A stretch of DNA of 64,000 nucleotides from Verrucomicrobiales bacterium (GCA_028293125.1 JAQGPJ010000071.1:124001-188000); one strand, 5' to 3'. Shown: positions 50,853-62,432, counted from the stretch's first letter. The notes: a model not told the origin generated them from the letters alone. Made by a program: numbers and translations.

Positions 50853-53800
50853 TCAGTTTTCCAAAGCCTTTTCCCCGCCCAGGGCCCCGGCTTTATCCTT
50901 TCCGGCGTAAAGGGGTTTCACGCGGAAGATCTGCAGGACCACGACGAAGTAGAGCGGGATAAAGAAGAGGCCGAGGATGGTGGTGGTGAGGGCGCCGCCC
51001 ACGATCCCGGTCCCGATGGCGTTCTGACTGCCGGAGCCGGCTCCGGAGCTGAGGGCCAGGGGGAGCACCCCGAGCCCGAAGGCGAGGGAGGTCATCAGCA
51101 CTGGCCGCAGACGCTGGTGGACCGCGATTTTGGCGGCTTCAACGAGGGATTTGCCGCGGTCGAACTCCTCCTTGGCGAACTCGACCACGAGGATGGCGTT
51201 CTTGGCCGACAGGCCAATGATGGTGATGAGGCCGATCTGGAAATACACATCGTTGGGCATGTTCCGCATGCTGGTGGCGGCCAGCACGCCCAAGGCTCCC
51301 AACGGCATATCCATCATGACAGCGAACGGGATGGCCCAGCTTTCGTAGAGCGCCGCCAGGCAGAGGAAAACCATCAGCAGCGCCACAGCATAAAGCTTGA
51401 CGGACTGCGAGCCCGAGAGACGCTCCTCATAGGACAGGCCGGCCCATTCGATGCCGATGCCGGGAGGGAGTTTTTTGGCCATTTCGGTGATCACCTTCAT
51501 GGCTTCTCCTGTGCTGTGGCCCGGGGCCGGCTCTCCAAGAATGGCCATGGAGGGTGACCCGTTAAAGCGTTCCAGCTTGGGCGACCCGAGCCTCCACGTC
51601 CCTTGGGAGAAGGCGGAGAAGGGCACCATTTCGCCAGTGGCGCTGCGCAAAAACCATTTGTCCACATCCTCGGGCACCATGCGGAACGGCGCGTCGCCCT
51701 GAAGATAAACTTTTTTCACCCGGCCTTTGTCGATGAAGTCGTTGACGTAGGTGGAGCCCCAGATGGTGGTCAGGGAGGAATTGATGGCGTCGATGGACAG
51801 GCCGAGGGCTCCGGATTTTTCCTGGTCGATCTCGATGTGGTATTCCGGCATGTCCGCGAGACCATTGGGCCGCACACTGTGCAGCACCGGACTCTGCGCG
51901 GCCATGCCCAGCAACTGGAACTGCGCAGCCATGAGAGCATCGTGGCCGACACCGCCGCGGTCCACCAGCCGGACATCGAAGCCGTTGGCGGTGCCCAGCT
52001 CCAGCACGGCGGGGGGCGCGAAGGCGAACACCATGGCGTCCTTGAAACCGCCGAACGTGCCCATGGCGCGGCCTTGGATGGCTTTCACCGTCTGTGAGGG
52101 ATTTTTGCGGTGCTCCCAGTCCTTGAGCTTGACGAAGGTCAGGACCTGGTTCTGGCCCGCTCCCGCGAAGCTGAATCCGAGCACCCCGAACATACCCTCC
52201 ACATTTTCTTTTTCCGTCTCCAGGAAATGATGCTCGATTTTCTCCAGCACTTTCATGGCCTGCTCGCGGGTGCTGCCGGGGGGCAGCTGGGCGGAGGCGA
52301 ACAGCACACCCTGGTCCTCATCCGGGAGGAAACCCGAGGGCTTGTCCATGAACATCCAGACCACCGCCGCCGCGATGCCGGCATAAAAGAGCAGCGCCAG
52401 GAATTTGTGCTTTAGAAACGAGACCACGCCGTTGGAGTATTTTTCCGCGCTGCGGTCGAATGCCCGGTTGAACCAGCCGAAGAAGCCCCGCTTGGCGGTC
52501 TGATGTCCTTTTTCGACGGGCTTCAACAGAGTGGCGCAGAGCGCCGGGGTGAGGATAAGGGCCACCATCACCGAAAGGGCGACGGCGGTGGCGATGGTCA
52601 GCGCGAACTGGCGGTAAATGACACCGGTGGAGCCTTGGAAGAACGCCATCGGCACAAACGCCGCGCACAGCACCAGACCGATGCCGACCAGCGCGCCGCT
52701 GATCTGGTCCATGGATTTCCGGGTCGCCTCCCTTGGTGACAGCCCCTCCTCGTGCATCACCCGCTCCACGTTCTCCACCACCACGATGGCGTCGTCCACC
52801 AGCAGGCCGATGGCCAGCACGAGACCGAAAAGCGTCAGGGTGTTGATGGAGAATCCAAAGGCGGCCATGACCCCGAAGGTCCCCAGCAGTACGATGGGCA
52901 CCGCGATAGTGGGGATCAGCGTGGCGCGCCAACTCTGCAGAAACAGATACATCACCAGAAAGACCAGGATGACGGCCTCGACAAGCGTTTTCACCACCTC
53001 ATGGATCGACAGACGGACAAACGGCGTGGTGTCGAAGGGAAACACCGCCTTCACTCCCGGAGGGAAAAACGCAGAGAGCTCCTGCACCTTGGCCCGGACA
53101 GCGGCGACGGTGTCCAGGGCGTTGGCTCCCGTGGCGGGGCGGATCGCCATGCCGGCGGAGGCCTTGCCATTGAAGCGGGAGAGCGTGGTGTAGACCTCGC
53201 TGCCCAACTCCATGCGGGCCACATCCTTCAGCAGCACGCGGGAGCCGTCGGGATTCACCCGCAGCAGGATTTTCTCGAACTGATCGGGCGTCTGCAGACG
53301 GCTCTGGGCCATGATGGTGGCGTTGAGCAGCTGGCCGGGCACGGCCGGCACCGCGCCGAACGAGCCTGCGGAAATCTGCGCGTTCTGCGCCTTGACCGCG
53401 TTGGTGACGTCCTGGGTGGTGAGCCGGTACTGGGTCAGCTTGTCGGGATTCAACCAGATGCGCATGGCATAGGAGGTGCCGAACGCTTGGATATCACCCA
53501 CACCCGGAAGGCGGCTGAGGGCATCCTGAAGGGTGCTGGTGGCATAATCCCCAAGGTCCGCGGAAGTCATGGAGCCGTCCTCCGACACGAGGCCGATCAC
53601 CAGCAGGAAGTTCTTCACCGACTTGGTGACCCTGACCCCCTGCTGCTGCACCTCCTGTGGAAGCAGCGGCGAAGCCAGAGCCACCTTGTTCTGCACCTGC
53701 ACCTGGGCGATATCGGGATTGGTGCCCCCCTCAAAGGTCACCGTGATCTCCACCTGTCCCGAGGAGTTGCTGGTGGACTCGATATACCGCATGTGGTCGA

Positions 53801-54014
53801 TGCCGTTCAGCTTCTGCTCGATCACCTGGGTGACGGTGTCCTCCAGCGTTTTGCCGGAGGCGCCGGGATAGCTGGCGGTCACGGTGATCGTGGGCGGCGC
53901 AATGCTGGGATACTGCGCCACCGGGAGACCGATGATGGAGATCGTCCCCACCACCATGATGATGATGGCGATCACCCAGGCGAAAACCGGACGGTCAATG
54001 AAAAATCTGGACAT
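50853..54014 (-). CDS. RND efflux permease (AcrB/MexB-like, HAE1)
   Basis: 1053 aa; [63 protein letters not shown]. Confidence 0.95.
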   Translation of the reverse strand: MSRFFIDRPVFAWVIAIIIMVVGTISIIGLPVAQYPSIAPPTITVTASYPGASGKTLEDTVTQVIEQKLNGIDHMRYIESTSNSSGQVEITVTFEGGTNPDIAQVQVQNKVALASPLLPQEVQQQGVRVTKSVKNFLLVIGLVSEDGSMTSADLGDYATSTLQDALSRLPGVGDIQAFGTSYAMRIWLNPDKLTQYRLTTQDVTNAVKAQNAQISAGSFGAVPAVPGQLLNATIMAQSRLQTPDQFEKILLRVNPDGSRVLLKDVARMELGSEVYTTLSRFNGKASAGMAIRPATGANALDTVAAVRAKVQELSAFFPPGVKAVFPFDTTPFVRLSIHEVVKTLVEAVILVFLVMYLFLQSWRATLIPTIAVPIVLLGTFGVMAAFGFSINTLTLFGLVLAIGLLVDDAIVVVENVERVMHEEGLSPREATRKSMDQISGALVGIGLVLCAAFVPMAFFQGSTGVIYRQFALTIATAVALSVMVALILTPALCATLLKPVEKGHQTAKRGFFGWFNRAFDRSAEKYSNGVVSFLKHKFLALLFYAGIAAAVVWMFMDKPSGFLPDEDQGVLFASAQLPPGSTREQAMKVLEKIEHHFLETEKENVEGMFGVLGFSFAGAGQNQVLTFVKLKDWEHRKNPSQTVKAIQGRAMGTFGGFKDAMVFAFAPPAVLELGTANGFDVRLVDRGGVGHDALMAAQFQLLGMAAQSPVLHSVRPNGLADMPEYHIEIDQEKSGALGLSIDAINSSLTTIWGSTYVNDFIDKGRVKKVYLQGDAPFRMVPEDVDKWFLRSATGEMVPFSAFSQGTWRLGSPKLERFNGSPSMAILGEPAPGHSTGEAMKVITEMAKKLPPGIGIEWAGLSYEERLSGSQSVKLYAVALLMVFLCLAALYESWAIPFAVMMDMPLGALGVLAATSMRNMPNDVYFQIGLITIIGLSAKNAILVVEFAKEEFDRGKSLVEAAKIAVHQRLRPVLMTSLAFGLGVLPLALSSGAGSGSQNAIGTGIVGGALTTTILGLFFIPLYFVVVLQIFRVKPLYAGKDKAGALGGEKALEN

Positions 54015-54047
54015 GGGAAGTCGGTGTTAAGATCGGGCCGGACAGGG

Positions 54048-55349
54048 CTATTGCTTTGCGGAGGATCCGGATTTGCCGGCAGCTGCCGGCGGCGGCGCAT
54101 TTTTTGCAGCCAAAACCGGTTCTCCCGCAGTGCTTCCCCCGGTGCCGGCCTGTACGGGAGCGGCAGGGGCCGCGTCCGCAGGTGCAGGCTTCACGTCAGC
54201 ACCGGGCCGGAGCTTTTGGAGGTTGCTGACAATCACTTGGTCGCCTGGCTTTAAACCGCTGGTCACCAGCCATTGATTGCCGACGGTGCGGGTGGTCTGG
54301 AGCACGCGGACCTCAACCTTGCTGCCGGTGCCGACCACCATGGCCGTGGGTTCGCCCCTGGTGTTCCGGGTGACCGCCAGCTGCGGCACCAGGATGGCGT
54401 TCGGCGCGTCCCCCTCCTCAAGGGTGGCCCTGACAAACATGCCCGGCAGCAGGTCCCCTTTGGGATTGGGAAACACCGCGCGGACGGTCACAGAGTTCGA
54501 CGAGGGATTCACGGTCACATCCGAGGTCTGGAGCTTCCCCTTCTCCGGATAGGGCTGGCCATTGTCGAAAAGAAGCTTCACCTCCGCCAGCCCCGCCTTG
54601 TCCGCCTTCAGCCTGCCGCTGGCGAAGTCCTGCTTCAGCTGCAGAATCTGACCGCTGGCCTGGGTAACATCCACATACACCGGGTCCAGCTGCTGAATGG
54701 TCGCCATCAGGGTGGCGTTGACCGACTGCACGTAGGCACCCTCCGTGACTTGGGAAATACCGATGCGTCCGGAGATCGGCGCGGTGACTTTGGTGTAGTC
54801 CAGATCAATTTGCGCGGATTGAATGGTGGCTTTAGCCGCCTGGATATCCGCCGCCGAGGTCAGCCGGGCGGCCAGGGCGTCGTTGTAGTCCTGCTGGCTG
54901 ACCGCGCGCGAGCCCAGCAGCTGTTTGAAGCGCTTCTCCTTGGATTCCGCCGCCGCCGCATTGGCCTCCCCCCGCGCCAGCGTGGCATTGGCGCTGTCGA
55001 GCGCCGCCTGATAAGACGCCGGGTCGATCTCATAAAGCAGCTGGCCCTCCTTGACGTCGGCACCCTCCTCAAAGTGCCGTTTGAGCACAATACCATTCAC
55101 CCGCGCCCGCACCTCAGCCACCCGGAAGGCGGAGACACGGCCGGGCAGATCCTGAGTCAGCGTCACAGGAGCCGTGGCCACGGTGAGCACGCCGACTTCG
55201 GTGGGACCCACCGGTCCGGCCATGCCAGCCCCGGGGGCAGCCGCGTCTTTCCTGCGGCAGCCTGCCATCAGAAGCAATCCCAGGAGAGCGGAAGCGGAGA
55301 CGTGAAAGCCGCCAGGCCGGCGGCTGGAGAACAATGCGGGGAATTTCAT
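54048..55349 (-). CDS. RND efflux periplasmic adaptor (AcrA/MexA-like)
   Basis: Lipobox LMAGC; VTLTQDLPGRVSAFRVAEVRARVNGIVLKRHFEEGADVKEGQLLYEIDPASYQAALDSA; TKVTAPISGRIGISQVTEGAYVQ. Confidence 0.95.
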   Translation of the reverse strand: MKFPALFSSRRPGGFHVSASALLGLLLMAGCRRKDAAAPGAGMAGPVGPTEVGVLTVATAPVTLTQDLPGRVSAFRVAEVRARVNGIVLKRHFEEGADVKEGQLLYEIDPASYQAALDSANATLARGEANAAAAESKEKRFKQLLGSRAVSQQDYNDALAARLTSAADIQAAKATIQSAQIDLDYTKVTAPISGRIGISQVTEGAYVQSVNATLMATIQQLDPVYVDVTQASGQILQLKQDFASGRLKADKAGLAEVKLLFDNGQPYPEKGKLQTSDVTVNPSSNSVTVRAVFPNPKGDLLPGMFVRATLEEGDAPNAILVPQLAVTRNTRGEPTAMVVGTGSKVEVRVLQTTRTVGNQWLVTSGLKPGDQVIVSNLQKLRPGADVKPAPADAAPAAPVQAGTGGSTAGEPVLAAKNAPPPAAAGKSGSSAKQ

Positions 55350-55394
55350 ATCAAAAAATAAGGAAAAAGCCGTGGATGGGAAAGGAGCATCGGA

Positions 55395-56093
55395 TCAGCC
55401 AACGATGGGGCATTTGGCCGAGAGACCCGCGGTTGCGAATAAAACAAGGCGCTGGATCAGGCCTTCGAAGTCCGGCTTCACCGGATCGATGCCCTGCGGA
55501 CGCGGCATCCGGTCAAATCGCAGCCATATCTCCTGACCGCGGTTCAGTGCGCCAATCAAAAAATTCATACGCCAAAACAACTCGCCGGCCGGCAGATCCG
55601 GAACCACTTTGAGGATGACGGAATGGAAGCGCAGGGCCACCTCCGTGAACTGCTCCTCAATAAATTTTCTCAGTTCGGGGTTTGGCTCCTGAAAACACCG
55701 GCAGGCCAGACGCATCAGATTACTGCCGCTGCTGACCGGCTCCTTTTCGTCAGCCATCGCGGGACGGACAAAGGCCTCGACCACCTGAGCCAGACTCAGC
55801 TCCCGGCCGCCGCCCGCGGCCTCCAAAGCATCCAGCCGGGCAATCCGGTTCCGGTTCACCCGGGCCAGGCACCGCACATACACCTCGACACCCAGCCGCT
55901 CCTTGGTGCCGAAATGATAATTGATCGCCCCAAGATTCACTCCGGCCGCCTTGACGATGTCCCGGGTGGAGATTCCCTCAAAACCCCGTTCTGAAAACAG
56001 CTGCTCCGCCGCATCCAGAATCGTGTCCCGCGTAGCCCCATGCCTGACGGGCATGCCGCTGGAGGGGGTTGATGGGAGGGTGGCGGTATGCAT
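55395..56093 (-). CDS. TetR/AcrR family regulator (CerR/DUF1956-like C-terminus)
   Basis: TRDTILDAAEQLFSERGFEGISTRDIVKAAGVNLGAINYHFGTKERLGVEVYVRCL; start chosen at Met 56093. Confidence 0.9.
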   Translation of the reverse strand: MHTATLPSTPSSGMPVRHGATRDTILDAAEQLFSERGFEGISTRDIVKAAGVNLGAINYHFGTKERLGVEVYVRCLARVNRNRIARLDALEAAGGGRELSLAQVVEAFVRPAMADEKEPVSSGSNLMRLACRCFQEPNPELRKFIEEQFTEVALRFHSVILKVVPDLPAGELFWRMNFLIGALNRGQEIWLRFDRMPRPQGIDPVKPDFEGLIQRLVLFATAGLSAKCPIVG

Positions 56094-56117
56094 ACGTTTG
56101 TTTGAAACGAACGTATG
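56091..56117. promoter_or_regulatory. 27-bp imperfect palindrome, candidate TetR-family operator
   Basis: CATACGTTTGTTTGAAACGAACGTATG at the 5' end of the TetR gene; 8-bp perfect outer arms CATACGTT/AACGTATG. Confidence 0.65.
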
Positions 56118-56253
56118 ATGTGCTGGAGATGCGACTTTGTCAAGAGTTCCTGATAGCCGCCGGAAAAGTTGAGGAATTTGCTGGATTCCCTGCGGACAAT
56201 GGAAAGTCCGGATGACCGCATGGGTGACCCGTATGCGGCACCGTTTCCCCGGT

Positions 56254-57615
56254 TCAACTTCCGCCAGCCCCTTTGTGCAGCGTCCTGCGATACCAGTCGA
56301 GCGCCGGCTGGCCGCTGATGCCATGAATCACAATGCTGAGCGCCACCACTGAAATCGTGATCCCCGCCATTTCCTTCACCCAGGAATTCAATCCGTGGTT
56401 CAGCGAATAGCACAGGTAATAAAGGCTGCCGATGCCCCGGATGCCGAACCATCCCATCAGCGCCCGCTGCGGCATGGACGCCGGTGTCCCTGCAAGCAGA
56501 ATCAGGGATCCAAGGGGACGGATGAGAATGAACAGAACCGCCGCCAAGGCTGCCCCCCTCCAGTCCCAGTGCGCGGAGAGGCAGATTCCCACAAGCATGA
56601 CCATCATAGCCTCCAGCAGCCGCTCCGCGGTGCCACCGAAAGTGATGATTTCGCCAATGACCACTCCCGCGGCTTTGGAGGGATGGGTGAGTTCCTCCTC
56701 ATCCAGCCCCCGGCTGACCGTTTCCTCCGCGGGGGGATGCCCGGTGAGCATGGCTCCGTGCGGCTGTTCGATTTGATCAGGCTCAAGGATGGGATGCTTC
56801 TCCACAGTTTTTATCTCGGCCCGCCGGAATCCGATGCCCGCCGCGAAAGTGGCCAGAAACCCCCATGAGCCGGCTGCTTCGGCCGCAGTGTATGAGAGAG
56901 CGATCAGGGCAAGGGCCAGCAGATCATTCGGCGCCTCCGTTTCCTGATGCCGGCTCCGCAGCCTGATGGCCAACCATCCCACGGCCTTTCCCATCACCCA
57001 GCCGATGCCGATTCCCGCCGGCACCGCCCATGCCAGCCGGTGCAGCGCCCATCCACCGGCCCATCCGCCAACGTCCGGATCCCCGATCCACATCAGTGCG
57101 AAAATCACAAATGGGAAGGCTGCCCCGTCGTTGAATCCCGCCTCGCCTGAAAGACCATAACGCACGGGATCCTCGTCGCTGGCGTCATTGACGGTCACCA
57201 TTCCCGCCAGCACCGGATCCGTCGGTGCGAGGATGGCACCGAGCAGGACCGCCGCCGGCCACGCCAGGCCGAACACGCCGTGGGCGAACAAAGCCATGCC
57301 GGCAATGGACACCAGCATGACCGGGCCTGCGAGCCTGAAGGCCGTGGACCAAGCCGGATGTTGGAGCGGGAGGCGCATTTTCAATCCCCCCATGAACAGG
57401 GAGATGATCACCGCGATCTCCGTCAGATGCTCCAAAACCGCGCTCTGCCTGATGAAGTCAATGTCCAGCAAACCAAATCCAGCCGGACTGACGGCAATTC
57501 CGACCCCCAGATAAATGACCGCCGCCGTAACCGGAAGCCGTTTTAAATAAGCTGACGACAAGGCCATTATCAGCAGCAGGGCTCCTGCCAGTCCAATCCA
57601 TCCGGAAACGCTCAT
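56254..57615 (-). CDS. Cation:proton antiporter (CPA family)
   Basis: VIYLGVGIAVSPAGFGLLDIDFIRQSAVLEHLTEIAVIISLFMGGLKMRLP; LLGAILAPTDPVLAGMV; GLSGEAGFNDGAAFPFVIFAL. Confidence 0.92.
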   Translation of the reverse strand: MSVSGWIGLAGALLLIMALSSAYLKRLPVTAAVIYLGVGIAVSPAGFGLLDIDFIRQSAVLEHLTEIAVIISLFMGGLKMRLPLQHPAWSTAFRLAGPVMLVSIAGMALFAHGVFGLAWPAAVLLGAILAPTDPVLAGMVTVNDASDEDPVRYGLSGEAGFNDGAAFPFVIFALMWIGDPDVGGWAGGWALHRLAWAVPAGIGIGWVMGKAVGWLAIRLRSRHQETEAPNDLLALALIALSYTAAEAAGSWGFLATFAAGIGFRRAEIKTVEKHPILEPDQIEQPHGAMLTGHPPAEETVSRGLDEEELTHPSKAAGVVIGEIITFGGTAERLLEAMMVMLVGICLSAHWDWRGAALAAVLFILIRPLGSLILLAGTPASMPQRALMGWFGIRGIGSLYYLCYSLNHGLNSWVKEMAGITISVVALSIVIHGISGQPALDWYRRTLHKGAGGS

Positions 57616-57730
57616 CGTGGTCTTACGCCGCGGCGGGGCGGATTGGAAACAACGGCCTCAGTCAATCCGCTTGCCGCGTCCGGGGAATCCAGCCCACCCG
57701 GACCACGTGAGTAGGCCTGATGCCATCCGC

Positions 57731-58009
57731 TCAGTTGGGTTTGTTCAGACGGGCTTGGAACCGCAGCAGTTCCTCCCGCGAAAAATTCCGCCTGAAGGCG
57801 CGGAAGACCTTCAGTTCCAAAAGTCTGCTCAGGGCAGCAAAGGCGAGGCGCGGGTTTGAGGAGGTTTTCTGAAAATGATTCAGGCGTTTCAGATCCCGTG
57901 AAAATTCCTGCTGGAAAGATTTTGCATGGCCGGCGGCCATCCTGTCCCAAAGGACAGCCAGCATCCGCAACCTGTTCTGTGGAGTTTGTGGGGTCCTGCT
58001 GGTGTGCAT
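57731..58009 (-). CDS. Small orphan protein, paralogue of the 45990-46274 protein
   Basis: RLRMLAVLWDRMAAGHAKSFQQEFSRDLKRLNHFQ...LLELKVFRAFRRNFSREELLRFQARLNKPN. Confidence 0.65.
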   Translation of the reverse strand: MHTSRTPQTPQNRLRMLAVLWDRMAAGHAKSFQQEFSRDLKRLNHFQKTSSNPRLAFAALSRLLELKVFRAFRRNFSREELLRFQARLNKPN

Positions 58010-58162
58010 ATGCGCGCTTCAACGGACAAAAAGCCGTTTGGATGCGTGGGATGCGATTTAAAATTCAGCAGGTTTGGGATCCGGCGGATCCGCACATTCC
58101 GCCACGGAACGGAAAGATTGTTCTATTTTTAAGCGGATTGATTCCAGACAGGTGAATTCAGG

Positions 58163-59632
58163 ATGAATATGACTCAGGCATACAGCTTCCCTTCAGTCGT
58201 CATGCCCCTGCTTTTTTCTTCCCTCCGCCGGCTGGTCTGGCCGTGCCTGCTTCTGTCGGCCTCCGTGCTGGGTGCAGCCGCTCCGCCACGGCTTAAAATC
58301 TCTGAGGACAAACGCCATCTGATCACGGAGGAGGGCAAACCGTTCTTCTGGCTGGGCGACACCGGTTGGGAGCTTTTCCACCGGCTGAACCGGGAGGAGG
58401 CTGGCCAGTATTTGCAAAACCGCGCCGCACTGGGCTTCACCGTGATCCAGGCGGTGGCCGTGGCGGAACTGGATGGGCTGAACGTCCCGAACGCCTACGG
58501 TTACAACCCCTTCACGGACCGCGACCCCGCCAAGCCTGCGGAGAAGGAGGGACCGGAAAACGACTACTGGGATCATGTGGATTTCACCGTCTCCAAGGCC
58601 AACGAACTGGGACTGACCCTCGGATTCCTGCCCACCTGGGGTGATAAGTGGCGGGGCAAACCGGGCGAGGGCGAGGTGGTGTTCACGCCGGAAAATGCGG
58701 CCATTTATGGCGAATGGCTGGGCCGGCGCTACAAGGATAAAAGTATTGTCTGGATTCTGGGCGGCGACCGTCCGGTGGAGAATGATCATCAGAAGGAGAT
58801 TCTGAAACGCATGGCTTTGGGGCTGCGGCAAGGAGACGGGGGAACACATCTCATCACCTTCCATCCGCCGGGTGGTCGGGGTTCCGCCGAGTATCTGCAC
58901 AACGAGCCGTGGCTGGACTTCAATATGCGCCAGAATGGCCACGGAGCGGAGTTCACGGGCCGCTACGACCAAACCCGGGTGGACTACGACCGCACGCCCA
59001 CCAAGCCGGTGCTGGACGGGGAGCCCGTGTATGAGGACCATCCGCTCAACTTCCAAGCGAAGAACTTCGGCCACTCCATCGCCGCGGATGTGCGGCGTCC
59101 GCTTTACTGGAATTTGTTCAGCGGGGCCTTCGGCCACACCTATGGCCACCACTCGGTGTGGCAGATGGCGGCTCCGGGGCGGGGCGGGATCAACAACCCG
59201 CTGATGCCTTGGACGGAGGCCATCCACCAGCCGGGCGCGGCCCAGATGCAGTATGGCCGGTGGCTGATGGAGTCGCGGCCTTTTCTCGACTTTGTCCCGG
59301 ATCAGGGGGTGATCGTGGTTTCCAATGTGCCAACCAGCGTGCCGGGCGCGGGCCGCTACCACTTTGCGGCCACCCGCACCCGCGATGGAGGCTGCGCCAT
59401 GGTCTATGTGCCGTGCGGAAGAAAATTCAGCGTGCATCTCGAGAAAATCAGCGGCCCCAAAGTCACGGCGTGGTGGTTCAACCCCCGCAACGGCCAGGCC
59501 ACGGCGGCGGGCAGCTTCGCCAACACCGGCGTGCAGGAGTTCACGCCGCCGGACTTGGGCGAGGCGCTGGACTCTGTTCTCGTGCTGGATGACGCCGCCC
59601 GGAATTTCCCGCCTCCCGGCAGCCGCCGATGA
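58163..59632 (+). CDS. Secreted glycoside hydrolase, DUF4038/GH140-like (apiosidase-like)
   Basis: [90 protein letters not shown]-terminal collagen-binding-like domain. Confidence 0.85.
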   Translation: MNMTQAYSFPSVVMPLLFSSLRRLVWPCLLLSASVLGAAAPPRLKISEDKRHLITEEGKPFFWLGDTGWELFHRLNREEAGQYLQNRAALGFTVIQAVAVAELDGLNVPNAYGYNPFTDRDPAKPAEKEGPENDYWDHVDFTVSKANELGLTLGFLPTWGDKWRGKPGEGEVVFTPENAAIYGEWLGRRYKDKSIVWILGGDRPVENDHQKEILKRMALGLRQGDGGTHLITFHPPGGRGSAEYLHNEPWLDFNMRQNGHGAEFTGRYDQTRVDYDRTPTKPVLDGEPVYEDHPLNFQAKNFGHSIAADVRRPLYWNLFSGAFGHTYGHHSVWQMAAPGRGGINNPLMPWTEAIHQPGAAQMQYGRWLMESRPFLDFVPDQGVIVVSNVPTSVPGAGRYHFAATRTRDGGCAMVYVPCGRKFSVHLEKISGPKVTAWWFNPRNGQATAAGSFANTGVQEFTPPDLGEALDSVLVLDDAARNFPPPGSRR

Positions 59633-59710
59633 TGCCCCTGTCTGTCACTGCGCTGTCTGTCTGTCCACCCGCATGCCTGACCACCTCATCATCCCCCTCC
59701 GCCGGACCCA

Positions 59711-60736
59711 ATGAAGCCGCTCCGTTTCGCCATTCTGGGCACCGGCTTCTGGGCCCGCTATCAGCTTGCCGCCTGGCGGGAGCTGCCGGGGGTGGAATGC
59801 GTGGCGGTCTGCAACCGCACCCGCGGGAAAGCGGAGACGCTGGCCCGGGAATTCGGCGTTCCCGCCGTGTATGACGATGCCGGGGCGCTCCTCCGGACGG
59901 AGCGGCTGGATTTTGTGGATATCATCACCGATCCCGGCACCCACCGGGCTTTCACGGAACTGGCCGCGCGGCATGGCGTGCCGGTGATCTGCCAGAAGCC
60001 CATGGCTGAATCCCTGGACGATGCGCGGGCCATGCTGGAGTCCTGCCAGGCAGCCGGAGTACCGCTGCTGATTCACGAGAACTGGCGCTGGCAGTCGCCC
60101 ATGCGGGCACTGGCGGAGGTGCTGCACAGCGGAGTGATTGGGGAGGTTTTCCGGGCCCGCATCGATTTTGTGACCAGCTTTCCGGTTTTCGAAAACCAGA
60201 AGTTCCTGGCGGAGCTGCCGCGCTTCATCCTGGCGGATATCGGCACCCATGTGCTGGACACCGCCCGCTTTCTGTTTGGCGAGGCCCAAAGCCTGTATGC
60301 CACCACGCGCCGGGTGAATCCGGCGATCAAGGGTGAGGACGTGGCCACGGTGATGACCACCCACGGCCGCTGCACCGTGGTCACGAACATGAGTTATGCG
60401 AGCCGGACGGAGCACGAGCGCTTTCCCGAGACCTTCGTCTTTGTGGAGGGCTCCCGGGGATCCGCCGAGATCACCCCGGGCTGCGGGCTGCGCGTGACCA
60501 CCGCATCGGGCACGCAGGTGGTCTCCTGCGCGCCGCCGGTTTACCCTTGGGCGGATCCCGCCTACGCGCTGGTTCATGCCAGCATTGTGGACTGTCACCG
60601 CAATCTGCTGGCCGCCCTGCGCGGTGAGGCCGCGGCGGAGACCCCGGCCGCCGACAATCTGCGCACTCTGGAGCTGGTCTTTGCCGCCTATGACTCCGCC
60701 GGAGACGGGCAACCCCGGAAATGGCCGGCTCTCTGA
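59711..60736 (+). CDS. Gfo/Idh/MocA oxidoreductase, candidate D-apiose dehydrogenase (ApsD-like)
   Basis: RFAILGTGFWARYQLAAWRELPGVECVAVCNRT; LDFVDIITDPGTHRAFTELAARHGVPVICQKPMAESLDDA; LLIHENWRWQSPMRAL. Confidence 0.8.
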   Translation: MKPLRFAILGTGFWARYQLAAWRELPGVECVAVCNRTRGKAETLAREFGVPAVYDDAGALLRTERLDFVDIITDPGTHRAFTELAARHGVPVICQKPMAESLDDARAMLESCQAAGVPLLIHENWRWQSPMRALAEVLHSGVIGEVFRARIDFVTSFPVFENQKFLAELPRFILADIGTHVLDTARFLFGEAQSLYATTRRVNPAIKGEDVATVMTTHGRCTVVTNMSYASRTEHERFPETFVFVEGSRGSAEITPGCGLRVTTASGTQVVSCAPPVYPWADPAYALVHASIVDCHRNLLAALRGEAAAETPAADNLRTLELVFAAYDSAGDGQPRKWPAL

Positions 60737-60772
60737 GCCCCGCCGGCACTTTTTGAAATTCAAACCAACCGC

Positions 60773-61639
60773 ATGTCTTCAATCACAACTATCGCGCTCA
60801 TCGGTGCCGGAGGAAAAATGGGATGCCGCATCCTCGACCACCTCCGGGATCATCCTGACTATTCGCTTCGTTGTGTGGAGTCCGGAGAAGGCGGTCTCCA
60901 GCAGCTGGCCGACAGAAAAGTCGGCCCGGTCCCGGCGGCCTTGGCCGTGGAGCAGGCGGATGTGATGATCCTGGCGCTGCCCGACCGCCTTCTGGGCGGA
61001 GTGGCCCAGGTGCTGGTGCCTCAATTGAAAACGGGAGCCCTCGTCGTTCTCCTTGATCCCGCCGCCGCCCATGCCGGTGAACTGCCGGAGCGGGAGGATG
61101 TGTCGTATTTTGTCACTCATCCCTGCCATCCCAGCGTTTTTGACCACTTTGAATCCGAGGCGGAGCGAGGTGATTTCTTTGGCGGAACCCACGCCCGGCA
61201 GGCCATCGTGTGCGCGCTGATGCAGGGGTCGGAGAGCGACTACGCGAGAGGGGAGAAGCTGGCGATCGACATCTATTCGCCCGTGACGCGGTCCCACCGC
61301 ATCACGGTGGCCCAGATGGCCATGCTGGAGCCCGCCATGGCTGAGACCGTGGGCATCGCCCTCATCCGCACCCTGCGCGACGCCCTGGAGGAGGTCGTGG
61401 CCAGAGGGGTGCCCCGCGAGGCGGCGGAGGATTTTCTGTATGGCCACATCCGCGTGCCGCTGGGCATTGCCTTCGAGCGCGTGAAATTCCCCTTCAGCGA
61501 CGGTGCGAAACTGATCGCGGAATATGGTCAGGAGGTCCTGCTGCAGCAGGACTGGAAGCAGGTTTTCGAGCCCGAAAGCGTGCTGGAGCAGTGCCGGGCC
61601 ATCACCACCGGCAAAAAGCCGCTGACCGTTCCCTCCTGA
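60773..61639 (+). CDS. apnO: D-apionate oxidoisomerase-like protein (PGDH_C family)
   Basis: TIALIGAGGKMGCRILDHL; VVLLDPAAAHAGELPEREDVSYFVTHPCHPSVFDHF; ITVAQMAMLEPAMAETVG; resembles ApnO as recalled. Confidence 0.7.
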   Translation: MSSITTIALIGAGGKMGCRILDHLRDHPDYSLRCVESGEGGLQQLADRKVGPVPAALAVEQADVMILALPDRLLGGVAQVLVPQLKTGALVVLLDPAAAHAGELPEREDVSYFVTHPCHPSVFDHFESEAERGDFFGGTHARQAIVCALMQGSESDYARGEKLAIDIYSPVTRSHRITVAQMAMLEPAMAETVGIALIRTLRDALEEVVARGVPREAAEDFLYGHIRVPLGIAFERVKFPFSDGAKLIAEYGQEVLLQQDWKQVFEPESVLEQCRAITTGKKPLTVPS

Positions 61640-61640
61640 C

Positions 61641-62432
61641 ATGCGGCTCGGTATCGGCAGCTACACCCTCACATGGGCGTGCGGAGTGCCGGGGCACAGG
61701 CCCCTGCGCCCCCTCACGGCCTTGGCGCTGTGCCGCCGGGCGGCGCGGTTGGGGGTGAAGGTGGTGCAGCTGTGCGAGAATATCACCTTTCCCCGGAGTG
61801 AGTGGACAGACGTGGAGGCCACCGGACTGAGCATTGAAATCGGCACCCGCGGCCTGCTGAGCAGCACCTTGGAGGCGGCCTGGAGCGCGGCGCAGTATTT
61901 CAAATCGCCTTTTGTGAGGCTGGTCATTGACTCCGCCGGCCACGAGCCGTCCCCGGCGGAGACCATCCGCCTGCTCCAGCCCTGGGCCGCAAGAGCCAGG
62001 GAGACCGGCATCCGCCTGGCGGTTGAAAACCATGACCGCTTCCCGGCCACCGTGCTGGCGGACATCGTGGAGAGGCTGGGCACCGACGCCGTGGGCGTGA
62101 CGCTGGACACCGTGAACTCCTTCGGTGCGGCGGAGGGGACGGAGCATGTCGTCCAAACACTCGCGCCCTACACCCTCAGTCTGCACATCAAGGATTTTAT
62201 TGTCAAAAGAGTGCCTTCACAGATGGGGTTCACGGTGGAGGGCTGTCCCGCGGGGGAGGGCATGCTGAATCCCGCGGGCGTGCTGGAGACCCTGCGCGCC
62301 GCCGGCCGGGATCCCAACGCCATCATCGAGCTCTGGACGCCGGAGGCTGAAACCCTGGAAGCCACGATCCTGCGTGAGGCCGCCTGGACGGAGAAAAGCA
62401 TTGCCAATCTCCGCCCGCTTATCGCAGGCTGA
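61641..62432 (+). CDS. AP_endonuc_2 TIM-barrel protein, candidate 3-oxo-isoapionate decarboxylase (OiaC-like)
   Basis: MRLGIGSYTLTWACGVPG; LRLAVENHDRFPATVLADIVERLGTDAVGVTLDTVNSFGAAEG; position immediately after the apnO-like gene. Confidence 0.7.
   Translation: MRLGIGSYTLTWACGVPGHRPLRPLTALALCRRAARLGVKVVQLCENITFPRSEWTDVEATGLSIEIGTRGLLSSTLEAAWSAAQYFKSPFVRLVIDSAGHEPSPAETIRLLQPWAARARETGIRLAVENHDRFPATVLADIVERLGTDAVGVTLDTVNSFGAAEGTEHVVQTLAPYTLSLHIKDFIVKRVPSQMGFTVEGCPAGEGMLNPAGVLETLRAAGRDPNAIIELWTPEAETLEATILREAAWTEKSIANLRPLIAG

Noticed and set aside
52752-54254. 500-aa plus ORF opposite the AcrB-like permease
   Set aside because: Antisense shadow, H/G/Q-rich.
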